Below, piece by piece: positions 16,372 through 23,831 of a DNA stretch of 64,000 nucleotides; the stretch's first letter is position 1, and every line of letters begins with the position of its first letter. Under the pieces are notes generated by a model. It was not told the origin of the DNA. It was given only the letters and a program-made list of their open reading frames with translations, and made no database searches. A program made the position numbers and the translations under genes. The stretch comes from Croceitalea dokdonensis DOKDO 023 (GTDB taxonomy: Bacteria; Bacteroidota; Bacteroidia; Flavobacteriales; Flavobacteriaceae), in the NCBI RefSeq assembly GCF_001306415.1, contig NZ_LDJX01000005.1, positions 124,001-188,000 on the forward strand. The letters run 5' to 3'.

Positions 16372-16791
16372 TTAATATTGCGCCAATAAGTAGTTGATGA
16401 GGTCTGTAGTGGTAACAATGCCCACCAAAGTCTCGCCATCCACCACGGGCAGCGCATGAAATTCCTTTTGCGCCAAGAAAGCAGCCACTTCCTGGATGGT
16501 GGCCTGTGGAGCTACGCATATCACATCTTTGACCATCACCTGCTCAATGGTGAACATATTGTAAACCATGGTGTCTACATCTTGTTCGTGTTCATCAATG
16601 GCATCGGCAAAGCTGATGCGCATTAAATCCGTATAACTGAGCATGCCCAATATCTGGTCGCCAGCCGTTACGGGAATATGCCTGATCCTGTTTTTTTTGA
16701 AGAGCTCTTCGGCGGTTACTAAATCATCTTTTGTACTTAGGGTGACCACATTTTTGGTCATTATCTGGGATACTGGAACACGCTTTTTCAT
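16372..16791 (-). CDS. CBS-domain-pair protein
   Basis: 139-aa cytosolic protein consisting of one Bateman module: CBS1 at about 1-62 (VSQIMTKNVVTLSTKDDLVTAEELF...IRHIPVTAGDQILGMLSYTDLM) and CBS2 at about 80-139 (VMVKDVICVAPQATIQEVAAFL...FHALPVVDGETLVGIVTTTDLI). CBS pairs bind adenine nucleotides and report energy or redox state. No effector domain is attached, so it may act on a partner. It has its own promoter with an FNR-like site (16847-16860) and ends at the repeat/terminator. A paralogous CBS pair is fused to the GCS2-like protein at 19690-21531 in the same predicted regulon. Confidence 0.9.
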   Translation of the reverse strand: MKKRVPVSQIMTKNVVTLSTKDDLVTAEELFKKNRIRHIPVTAGDQILGMLSYTDLMRISFADAIDEHEQDVDTMVYNMFTIEQVMVKDVICVAPQATIQEVAAFLAQKEFHALPVVDGETLVGIVTTTDLINYLLAQY

Positions 16792-16816
16792 GAGGAGTTG
16801 TTTTAAATTTCTTACT

Positions 16817-16860
16817 TAAAGATAACTAGCCATACCTGCAATAAACATGATAAAAATCAT
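16817..16860 (-). promoter_or_regulatory. FNR/CRP-like operator and promoter of the CBS gene
   Basis: Minus strand: ATGAT-TTTT-ATCAT (16860-16847), a perfect 5-4-5 palindrome close to the FNR consensus TTGAT-N4-ATCAA. It is followed after exactly 22 nt by TATCTTTA (16824-16817), one base off TAnnTTTG. The -7 box is 26 bp from the ATG. Confidence 0.65.
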
Positions 16861-16892
16861 ATCATCACTAAAAGTTTGTTGGCTTGCTTAAG

Positions 16893-16926
16893 GAAAAAAG
16901 GAGGTGTTTTTAACACCTCCTTTTTT
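16893..16926 (-). terminator. terminator behind the hemN-uspA unit
   Basis: Palindrome AAAAAAGGAGGTGTT / AACACCTCCTTTTTT with a 2-4 nt loop, T-tracts readable in both directions. It is placed about 180 bp after the uspA stop on the minus strand and before the CBS gene's promoter, so it isolates the two units. Confidence 0.8.
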
Positions 16927-17104
16927 AGTATTCAAAACGGGATATCATCCGTACGGCATATCAGTTTGGTAATCATGGATACAGATTTCTAGGGTCACGT
17001 AGCGGGCGGTTTGTATAAAATAGTTTATGTTGCTACTCCATACCCCTAAAACAGTATACCAATGCCCTTTAAGTTTATGACCCTGAAAAGGCCATTATTT
17101 TTCC

Positions 17105-17926
17105 TTATATCTTAAAGGTGATTACCGGTATTTTACTGTGGTTGGCAATGTCTTCACCAATACTTCCCATAAAAAAATGGGCAAGGCCGGTACGGCCATG
17201 TGTTGGTATGCCTATCAAATCCGCACCATTGGTTTCGGCATAGTTTAAAATGCCTTTTTCCACAGTGTAGTCATTATATATGTCCACATCTAGGCTCAAT
17301 CTACCTACATTCATAAACTTGGAGATACGTTTCTGTACGTCTTCCGTGCTTAAGAAGTTATCTGCTGGGGTATTGATAAAGACCATTCTTAGTTTCGCCC
17401 CCAAACGGTCCGCAAATGCGATGGCCTTCTTGGCCGCAGCTATACTTTCTTGTTTAAAATCACAAGCAAAGACAAAGCGTTCTACTTTAAATTGGGCCGT
17501 TTCACCTTTGATGACCAATACGGGAATCACAGAATCACGCACTACGCGTTCCGTATTGGAACCAATAAAGATTTCCTCCAGCCCATCCGCACCGTTGGAA
17601 CCCATGACGATAAGGTCTGCATCGTGTTTTTTGGCCACATCATCCACTTCGCTAAAGACCCTGTAATGTTTGATGATGGGTGTTACCTTAATATCCTTTA
17701 AATAAGGTTTGCTTAGAAAATCGTTAAAGCGTTTTTCGGTAATTTTCATCAGGTGAACAATATGGGCCTGCGGCAGATATTCCGTGTTTCCGGAAATGGC
17801 GGGTGAGAGTTCCAACATATGTAGGACCAACAGTTCTGCCTTGCTCTGTTTGGCTAGTTTTGCCGCTACTTTAAGGGCTATTTCTGATTTAGGGGAAAAG
17901 TCGATAGGTACAATGATATTTTTCAT
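17105..17926 (-). CDS. tandem universal stress protein
   Basis: 273-aa cytosolic protein with two USP domains (about 1-142 and 148-273). The first carries the ATP-binding pattern G-2x-G-9x-G-S (MGSNGADGLEEIFIGSN). The second ends in GRTGLAHFFMGSIGE, also G-9x-G-S. It starts with the typical MKNIIVPIDFSPKSEIAL. The start codon is 18 bp behind hemN's stop, so it is co-transcribed with hemN and falls under the same FNR-like promoter. USPs of this type accumulate on oxygen limitation, energy stress and stationary phase. A second USP gene with an FNR-like promoter is at 24756. Confidence 0.92.
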   Translation of the reverse strand: MKNIIVPIDFSPKSEIALKVAAKLAKQSKAELLVLHMLELSPAISGNTEYLPQAHIVHLMKITEKRFNDFLSKPYLKDIKVTPIIKHYRVFSEVDDVAKKHDADLIVMGSNGADGLEEIFIGSNTERVVRDSVIPVLVIKGETAQFKVERFVFACDFKQESIAAAKKAIAFADRLGAKLRMVFINTPADNFLSTEDVQKRISKFMNVGRLSLDVDIYNDYTVEKGILNYAETNGADLIGIPTHGRTGLAHFFMGSIGEDIANHSKIPVITFKI

Positions 17927-17944
17927 GTTGTTTGGGATTTAATG

Positions 17945-19303
17945 TTATACGGTCATTGAAAAAAGTCTTGTTTCTGGTCGTTTTCGTTGTAATTTTAAGT
18001 CAAACGCCATACTTATATTTCTGATAAAGGGTCTCCCTTTTGGGGTGACCTTAATGCCGTGGGGATTAACGGTCACCAAACCATCCTTTTCCAGTTCGGT
18101 TACCTTGTCCAAGATGTGCTGTGTGTCCAGTCCATTGGTAGGGGTTAACTGCCAATTGGTTTCAAACCTGCACATGAGGTTTAAAATATGCTGGCGGATA
18201 ATTTTGTCCTCTTCATCTAATACATGGCCCCGGTATACGGGAATGATATCATGGGCCACCAAATGTTGGTACTCTTCAATGTTTTTCACATTTTGTGCAA
18301 ATGCGTGCCAACTATCACTGATGCTAGATGCGCCCAAACCAATCATTAGCTTGGTTTTGGAAGCGGTATAGCCCATAAAGTTTCTATGGAGATTGCCGTT
18401 ATTGCTAGCGGTATAAAGACTATCTGTAACCAAGGCAAAATGATCCATGCCAATGTCTATATAACCTAAAGCAGTCAATTGTTGTTTGCCAATTTCATAC
18501 TGTAGTTTTTTGTCCTCTGTCGTTGGTAGATCGGCATCTTTATATCCCCTTTGGCCATTTCCCTTTAACCACGGAACATGGGCGTAACTGTAAAATGCCA
18601 ATCGGTCTGGGCGTAGTTGGTTGGTTCTAGCTATGGTATGCTTTACGTCATCAATGTTTTGAAAAGGTAGTCCGTAAATAATATCGTGCCCCACAGAAGT
18701 ATAGCCAATTTCCCTGGCCCATTTGGTCACGTTTTCCACATTTTTAAAAGGTTGTATGCGGTTAATGGCGCGCTGCACATTTTCATTATAATCTTGTACA
18801 CCAAAGCAGACACGCCTAAATCCAACATCGAACAGGGATTGCAAGTGGTCTTTGGTCGTATTATTAGGGTGGCCCTCAAAGCTAAGTTCCGCATTTTTGG
18901 CCTTATCCGCCAGTTTAAATATCCCATGGATCAGCAGCTGTAGGTTCTTAGGCGAAAAAAAGGTGGGCGTACCACCTCCAAGATGTAGTTCTTTGATGAT
19001 TGGTCTTGTCCCCAATAGGTCTCGGTATAGGGACCATTCTTTTAAAACGGATTTTATATACGGCAGTTCTACCTCGTGTCTTTTGGTAATGCGTTTATGG
19101 CAGCCGCAAAAGGTGCACATGTTCTCACAAAAAGGGAGATGGATGTAAATGCTAATGCCCTCCTCTTTGCTTTCCTGATAACTTTGTTTTACGCTGAGCT
19201 TCCATTTTTTATTGCTAAAACCATCGGTTTCCCAGTAGGGCACCGTTGGATAACTGGTATACCTTGGACCAGGGATATTGTATTTATGGGTTAAACTGCA
19301 CAT
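17945..19303 (-). CDS. hemN: oxygen-independent coproporphyrinogen III oxidase
   Basis: Radical-SAM enzyme (452 aa from the ATG at 19303) that decarboxylates coproporphyrinogen III to protoporphyrinogen IX without O2 in haem synthesis. Seen: substrate segment YNIPGPRYTSYPTVPYW at 9-25, the radical-SAM motif with its extra Cys (HLPFC59-ENMC63-TFC66-GC68), GGGTPTFF, and EGHPNNTT. The C-terminal HemN domain has GLGASSISD. The HemN-specific CxxxCxxCxC separates it from HemW. I chose ATG 19303 (AGAAGG before it) over an earlier in-frame start at 19324, because the family begins MCxLxxKYNxPGPRYTSYP. An FNR-like site is upstream, as expected for an anaerobic haem gene. Confidence 0.95.
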   Translation of the reverse strand: MCSLTHKYNIPGPRYTSYPTVPYWETDGFSNKKWKLSVKQSYQESKEEGISIYIHLPFCENMCTFCGCHKRITKRHEVELPYIKSVLKEWSLYRDLLGTRPIIKELHLGGGTPTFFSPKNLQLLIHGIFKLADKAKNAELSFEGHPNNTTKDHLQSLFDVGFRRVCFGVQDYNENVQRAINRIQPFKNVENVTKWAREIGYTSVGHDIIYGLPFQNIDDVKHTIARTNQLRPDRLAFYSYAHVPWLKGNGQRGYKDADLPTTEDKKLQYEIGKQQLTALGYIDIGMDHFALVTDSLYTASNNGNLHRNFMGYTASKTKLMIGLGASSISDSWHAFAQNVKNIEEYQHLVAHDIIPVYRGHVLDEEDKIIRQHILNLMCRFETNWQLTPTNGLDTQHILDKVTELEKDGLVTVNPHGIKVTPKGRPFIRNISMAFDLKLQRKRPETRLFSMTV

Positions 19304-19321
19304 ACCTTCTAATTGAAGGAA

Positions 19322-19365
19322 CAAAGCTAAAAGATACCGTCCGGTTGAAATATGACAATTGTCAG
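19322..19365 (-). promoter_or_regulatory. FNR/CRP-like operator and promoter of hemN
   Basis: Minus strand: CTGAC-AATT-GTCAT (19365-19352; core TGACAATTGTCA is a perfect 12-bp palindrome), then exactly 22 nt, then TAGCTTTG (19329-19322), a perfect TAnnTTTG -7 box. The ATG of hemN follows 18 bp later. Centre of the palindrome about -41, as for class II FNR activation. Confidence 0.75.
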
Positions 19366-19390
19366 GTATTGGTAATCAATAGGTTTGTGA

Positions 19391-19435
19391 TATGACAATT
19401 GTCATAAAATAAGAGCAGCTTAGCTGCTACATTTG
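19391..19435 (+). promoter_or_regulatory. FNR/CRP-like operator and promoter of the GCS2/CBS gene
   Basis: TATGACAATTGTCATA (19391-19406) is a perfect 16-bp palindrome. On the plus strand its GTCAT (19401-19405) is followed after exactly 22 nt by TACATTTG (19428-19435), a perfect -7 box. The core is identical to the hemN site 40 bp away but faces the other way, so the intergenic region holds two back-to-back activator-dependent promoters. Confidence 0.72.
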
Positions 19436-19689
19436 GGTACATGGCATAAGGTATGCACGACGAGGAATATTCTTGGCAGTTGACCTATGGGATGGGGTTT
19501 GGATTTTTTGTCCTAAACCAATAACATTGATAAAGGCCTTGGCCAATACTGCGGTCTTGGCTCAACACTTTTATGGGGTTGTGCGCAAGATTTCAAGGAC
19601 AAGCTTAACCTACTTTGTCTTAAGGTTAAAACTCAAGTTAATTATAAAACCGGCAAAGGTTGCCTACCCTTGCCCAAAAAGACAACAAA
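19436..19689 (+). other. long 5' leader of the GCS2/CBS-aspA unit
   Basis: About 240 nt lie between the predicted transcription start and the ATG at 19690. A 23-codon frame (19453-19524, MHDEEYSWQL...) with ATG and stop sits in it. No riboswitch class is recognised and no terminator-like stem with a T-run is visible. It may be a leader peptide or simply untranslated. Confidence 0.3.
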
Positions 19690-21531
19690 ATGGGTGAAAT
19701 GATTTTAAACACGGAAACCAATCGGGCGGAGCAACAGCTTTTTATAAAACACTTGGTTGATGATGTAAGGGCATTGGAGTTGCTTTTACAGAACTATACT
19801 TTTGAAGATGATGTCATCCGCATTGGTGCGGAGCAAGAGTTGTGTTTGGTAGATAACAACTATAATCCTGCCGGCGTCAACCTAGAACTGTTAAAGGCCA
19901 TTGACCATAAGCAGTTTACCACGGAATTGGCTAGGTACAATATTGAAATTAACCTAGATCCTTTTGAGTTAACTGGGGATTGTTTTACAAGGGTAGAAAG
20001 TCAGCTACGGGAATTATTGAAAATTGCAGGCAACAAGGCAAAAGAATTGGATATTCATTTGTTGTTAGCTGGTATTCTTCCCACGATATCAAAAAATGAG
20101 GTTTCTTTGGATTATCTCACACCAATACCGCGATACTATGCATTGAATGATGCCTTAGTGGCCAGCAAGGGCGGTGATTTTAAGTTAAAGATACGTGGGG
20201 TGGACGAGCTGTACATAAAGCACAATTCCGTGCTTTTTGAAGCCTGTAACACCAGTTTTCAAATGCATCTGCAAATCCCCTCCCATGACTTTATTTCCAG
20301 CTATAATTGGTCACAGGCCATTGCGGGCCCCGTCCTTTCTGTATGCTGTAACTCGCCCATGTTAATGGGAAGGGAGCTTTGGAAAGAAACTAGGATTGCG
20401 TTGTTTCAACAGAGTTTGGATACCAGAAAATCTGGTTACGTTCTTCATGATCAAGCACCACGCGTGGGATTTGGCACGCGTTGGGAAGAAGGTTCCGTGG
20501 CAGAAATATTTAAAAAAGATATTTCCAAACATCGGGTGTTGCTCACCAAATCCATCAAGGAAGGTTCCATGGACCAGATTAAAAAGGGCCTAGCGCCACA
20601 GCTAGAGGCACTGCGCTTACACAATGGTACCGTGTACCGTTGGAACAGGCCCTGTTATGGCATAGGAGGTGGCAAACCCCATCTAAGGATTGAGAACAGG
20701 TATATTCCTTCCGGGCCTTCCGTCATTGATGAAATGGCCAATTTTGCTTTTTGGGTCGGGTTAATGAAAGGTAGGCCAAAACACTTTGATCATGTGCCGT
20801 CCCAGATGGATTTTAAGGCGGTAAAGACCAATTTTATCAAAGCGGCACGCACCGGCAAGGAAACCATCTTTCAATGGAAAAATGAATTTCTAAGTGCCAA
20901 AAAACTGGTGCTAAAGGAATTATTGCCCATAGCCTACCAGGGTTTGGAAAAGATGCATATTGATTCTGCGGATATAAAAAGACTATTGGGCGTTATTGAA
21001 GCAAGGACAAAGGGTACCTCCGGTGACCAGTGGCAGGTACGCAACTACCGGAAATTGCATAAGGAGTTTAAAACCAATGAATCCCTGCAGCTATTGACCA
21101 AGGCCATCTGCAACAACCAAAAGGATGCAATGCCCATACACCGGTGGGCAGATGTTAAGGTATCAAAGATCAAAGAGCCGGCCAACATAACGGTAAGTGA
21201 CCGGATGACCACCCATTTATTTAAAATGAACGAGAAGGACTATGCAAGCTTGGCATTGGCCATAATGGAATGGAACAACATTAACCATATTCCAATAGAA
21301 AATGACCAGGGACAGTTTACAGGTCTGTTAACATCAAGCTATCTTAAAACCTTGGATATTCCGCTAGAGTCCAGTTTGGTTGGTGCTATTATGGTCAAAG
21401 ATGTACTTACGTTGGGCCCAAATGCAAAATTATCCGAGGCAGCGGCCATAATGCAGTCCAAAGGTATTGGATGCCTACCTATATGTGACCACGGCTCTAT
21501 TATAGGCATTCTCAGTAAAAAAGATCTCTAA
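19690..21531 (+). CDS. glutamate-cysteine-ligase-like (GCS2) protein fused to a CBS pair
   Basis: 613-aa cytosolic protein. Residues about 1-380 form a carboxylate-amine/glutamate-cysteine ligase (GCS2) type domain: IRIGAEQELCLVDNNYNP near 40, INLDPFELTGDCF, HLLLAGILPT, FQMHLQIPSHDF, and GGKPHLRIENRYIPSGPSV near 325-345. A helical region follows, then two CBS motifs at about 500-613 (VSDRMTTHLFKMNEKDYAS; IMVKDVLTLGPNAKLSEAAAIM). Substrates are not evident; GCS2 relatives form gamma-glutamyl-type bonds. A longer frame begins at a TTG (19660), but ATG 19690 is preferred. The aspA-like gene starts three bases after the stop, so the two probably work on one metabolite, with an FNR-like promoter and CBS nucleotide sensing as control. 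Confidence 0.82.
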   Translation: MGEMILNTETNRAEQQLFIKHLVDDVRALELLLQNYTFEDDVIRIGAEQELCLVDNNYNPAGVNLELLKAIDHKQFTTELARYNIEINLDPFELTGDCFTRVESQLRELLKIAGNKAKELDIHLLLAGILPTISKNEVSLDYLTPIPRYYALNDALVASKGGDFKLKIRGVDELYIKHNSVLFEACNTSFQMHLQIPSHDFISSYNWSQAIAGPVLSVCCNSPMLMGRELWKETRIALFQQSLDTRKSGYVLHDQAPRVGFGTRWEEGSVAEIFKKDISKHRVLLTKSIKEGSMDQIKKGLAPQLEALRLHNGTVYRWNRPCYGIGGGKPHLRIENRYIPSGPSVIDEMANFAFWVGLMKGRPKHFDHVPSQMDFKAVKTNFIKAARTGKETIFQWKNEFLSAKKLVLKELLPIAYQGLEKMHIDSADIKRLLGVIEARTKGTSGDQWQVRNYRKLHKEFKTNESLQLLTKAICNNQKDAMPIHRWADVKVSKIKEPANITVSDRMTTHLFKMNEKDYASLALAIMEWNNINHIPIENDQGQFTGLLTSSYLKTLDIPLESSLVGAIMVKDVLTLGPNAKLSEAAAIMQSKGIGCLPICDHGSIIGILSKKDL

Positions 21532-21533
21532 GT

Positions 21534-22727
21534 ATGATAAAAACCCAAGGTTCCATTATAGCGCCTAAGGTACGGCCAAATAGGCTTATCAAGGTCCTAA
21601 AAGGAGCAAAGGATGGACCAACCGTGGTGTTTTTTGGAGGGGTTCATGGAAATGAACCTGCAGGGGTGCAAGCCATTGAAAAGGTTTTAGGAGGGCTACA
21701 ACAAGAACAGGGCAATATCTTTGGCACCGTATATGGCATTGCCGGAAATTTAGCTGCCTTGGAGTTGGGTGTGCGCTATAGGACAGAAGATCTAAACCGT
21801 ATCTGGCAGCAGGAAAGAATTGAGGAAATTAAAAGTCAGGATGCTAGCAAACCACATCATGAAGCGCAAGAACTACGGGAAATTTACGGGCAATTACAGT
21901 TGATTTTAAACACCCATCAACCCCCATTTTACTTTATTGATATCCATACGACCTCCAGTCCTACCAGCCCATTTATTGTGATGAACGATAGTCTGTTGAA
22001 CAGGCGGTTCACAAACCATTACCCCCTGCCAAAGGTGTTGGGGATAGAAGAGTACCTGCATGGCGCCCTTTTGAGTTACATCAATGAATTGGGGTATGTC
22101 TCCTTTGGTTTTGAGAGTGGGCAGCACAATGATCCAAAAGCGGTGGAACATACGGTTCATTTTATGAAGTTCTCCTTGGGACTCGTAGGTTCCCTGCAGG
22201 TAGACAAGGTATGGTTGGCAAAGGAGCGGATGGCTCTGCAAAAAACGTCTGCCATACCAACAACATTTTTTGAAATTACCTACGAGCACCATATCAACCA
22301 GGCAGATAAATTTAAAATGTTACCAGGTTACGTAAATTTTCAAACCGTGGTGCGGGGAGATGAAATTGCGATATATAACGGCAGCACCATCAAGGCAAAA
22401 AAAAGAAATCGTTTATTTATGCCGCTGTACCAAAAGCAGGGTAGTGAGGGCTTTTATTTTATACGACCAATACCCCCATTTTTTCTTTGGCTGTCCAAGC
22501 AGCTTCGGAAGTATAATTTTGACCATATGTTAACCTGGCTCCCGGGCATATCTTGGAAAGACCGGACCAAACGGGGATTGCTCATCAATACCAAAGTGGC
22601 CCGCTTTATGGCCAAGTCCTTTTTTCACCTTTTGGGATACCGGGTACGCAGCAAAGGAAAGCACCAGCTATTACTAAGAAGTAGGGAGGCTGCCTCCAAA
22701 GATGCGCAATACCCCAATAGATGGTAG
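21534..22727 (+). CDS. succinylglutamate desuccinylase/aspartoacylase family protein
   Basis: Zinc carboxypeptidase-like deacylase (397 aa) of the AstE/AspA family. Seen: GGVHGNEPAG at about 35-44 (Zn ligands His and Glu), GNLAALELGVRYRTEDLNR with the DLNR signature near 83-86, and FIDIHTTSSPTSPF near 138 (third ligand His). Members hydrolyse N-acyl amino acids. The C-terminal ~120 residues are a beta-barrel-like extension with a helical end rich in basic residues. The gene starts two bases after the GCS2/CBS stop (TAA GT ATG), implying translational coupling. The combination ligase plus deacylase suggests making and breaking one amide-linked metabolite (inference). Confidence 0.85.
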   Translation: MIKTQGSIIAPKVRPNRLIKVLKGAKDGPTVVFFGGVHGNEPAGVQAIEKVLGGLQQEQGNIFGTVYGIAGNLAALELGVRYRTEDLNRIWQQERIEEIKSQDASKPHHEAQELREIYGQLQLILNTHQPPFYFIDIHTTSSPTSPFIVMNDSLLNRRFTNHYPLPKVLGIEEYLHGALLSYINELGYVSFGFESGQHNDPKAVEHTVHFMKFSLGLVGSLQVDKVWLAKERMALQKTSAIPTTFFEITYEHHINQADKFKMLPGYVNFQTVVRGDEIAIYNGSTIKAKKRNRLFMPLYQKQGSEGFYFIRPIPPFFLWLSKQLRKYNFDHMLTWLPGISWKDRTKRGLLINTKVARFMAKSFFHLLGYRVRSKGKHQLLLRSREAASKDAQYPNRW

Positions 22728-22941
22728 CTGTTGATTCATGGATAACACTGTTACCAGCATTTTAATTAGGTGTTTTGTCGCGATGCAAAGGCAATCACAC
22801 CAGCCGTGGCTATGTAGATATGGCTGGGTGCTAGGCACCTTCTTTTCGCTTTTTTTTGTTTCTCAGTACCGGAATACCAATATGGCAGCTTAGGTTTAAT
22901 CCATCTTATTGCTGATATTCCACAGAATATAAAGGATACAT

Positions 22942-22980
22942 AAAAAAGGACCTGTAGTTTCCTACAAATCCTTTTTTTTT
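22942..22980. terminator. bidirectional terminator between aspA-like gene and tonB
   Basis: Stem AAAAAAGGA-cc-TGTAG / CTACA-aa-TCCTTTTTTTTT with a 4-nt loop. The T9 tract serves the plus-strand aspA unit and the A-tract serves the minus-strand tonB gene. The remaining 22728-22941 holds no recognisable gene; a short stem CAGCC...GGCTG lies near 22800-22830. Confidence 0.8.
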
Positions 22981-22999
22981 GGTCGGGTTGATGTTAGGT

Positions 23000-23728
23000 T
23001 TATGATTGAATGATAAAGTTAATGGGCACACTGTACGCTATCCTTGCTGGTTTACCACGCTGCATGGCGGGCTTCATAGTAGGTAATTTTGATATGATGC
23101 GTTCCGCCTCGCTTTCCAACATTCTATCTGGTCCCCGTTTTTTTATACCGGTAACCTGGCCTTTGGAGTTAATTTCGAACTGGACAAAAACCCTGCCCGT
23201 AATCTGCATTTCAAGCGCAGCTTCCGGATAGTTGAAGTTGGCGCGGATATGCTCTTGGATTTTACTGTTAAAGCAAGCTTTGCGCTCCGCTTCGCTGGAT
23301 AGGCCCTCGCAACCTGGAAATACCGGAGCATTTTCAATAATGGCAAAGGGTACGATGATATCTTCTTCGGCTTCGTCCATGTCCACGCCATCAAGACTAA
23401 TGATATTATCCTCTATATAGGTGTCTTGGCTACTTTCCGTGCTTTCTATGATAGTTTCCTCTACATCTTCTACATCTTCAATGATTTCTATGACCTCCGG
23501 TGCAGATGGCGGTGGTGGAGGAGGTGCGGTGCGTAACATTTCCGTGATGGGCACTTCTTCGTCCATATCGTCCTGCACGTCCAAAACCTGTGCAAAGTCT
23601 TCATTGCTTTCGTAAGATTTATATTCCAACATGGTGTATGTGGTAAAGAGCACTACAGTCAACCCGATAACAAAATACAGGCCACTATTTCGATTTAGAT
23701 CTGCTTTGGGATTTTTTTTGAGTTCCAT
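23000..23728 (-). CDS. energy transducer TonB
   Basis: 242-aa TonB protein that couples the inner-membrane proton motive force to outer-membrane TonB-dependent transporters. Layout: cytoplasmic start MELKKNPKADLNRNSG, one transmembrane helix at about 17-34, a proline-rich stretch PPPPPPSAPEV at about 70-80, acidic periplasmic spacer 80-140, and a C-terminal TonB domain from about 155 (IRANFNYPEAALEMQITGRVFVQFEINSKGQV...SVPINF). A Cys pair (FPGCEGL...KACF) precedes the domain, as often in Bacteroidota. No exbB/exbD adjoins it. An FNR-like promoter is upstream, so this TonB may be an oxygen-limitation-specific copy. Confidence 0.92.
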   Translation of the reverse strand: MELKKNPKADLNRNSGLYFVIGLTVVLFTTYTMLEYKSYESNEDFAQVLDVQDDMDEEVPITEMLRTAPPPPPPSAPEVIEIIEDVEDVEETIIESTESSQDTYIEDNIISLDGVDMDEAEEDIIVPFAIIENAPVFPGCEGLSSEAERKACFNSKIQEHIRANFNYPEAALEMQITGRVFVQFEINSKGQVTGIKKRGPDRMLESEAERIISKLPTMKPAMQRGKPARIAYSVPINFIIQS

Positions 23729-23748
23729 GACGTTTAATTTATTTTGAA

Positions 23749-23792
23749 TAAAATTAGGTGGGAACCTTGATTTAAAACATGATATTTATCAA
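23749..23792 (-). promoter_or_regulatory. FNR/CRP-like operator and promoter of tonB
   Basis: Minus strand: TTGAT-AAAT-ATCAT (23792-23779), only one base from the E. coli FNR consensus TTGAT-N4-ATCAA. Exactly 22 nt later comes TAATTTTA (23756-23749), one mismatch to TAnnTTTG, 20 bp before the ATG. Confidence 0.65.
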
Positions 23793-23831
23793 GTTTTGAA
23801 TTTTAACACTATTTCTTTATCAATTCGATAA

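Noticed and set aside
5672-16400. Reading the accessory block as a mobile element
   Set aside because: The flanking 64-bp repeats are transcript-end structures, and no integrase, transposase, tRNA end or terminal inverted repeat is seen. Only an accessory-block label is justified.
16940-16960. CCGTACGG near 16947 as another TACGG operator
   Set aside because: The halves touch in the opposite order with no 4-nt spacer, and no gene start follows at a sensible distance.
22790-22830. Stem CAGCC...GGCTG behind the aspA-like gene
   Set aside because: Short, with a long loop; the real terminator is at 22942-22980.
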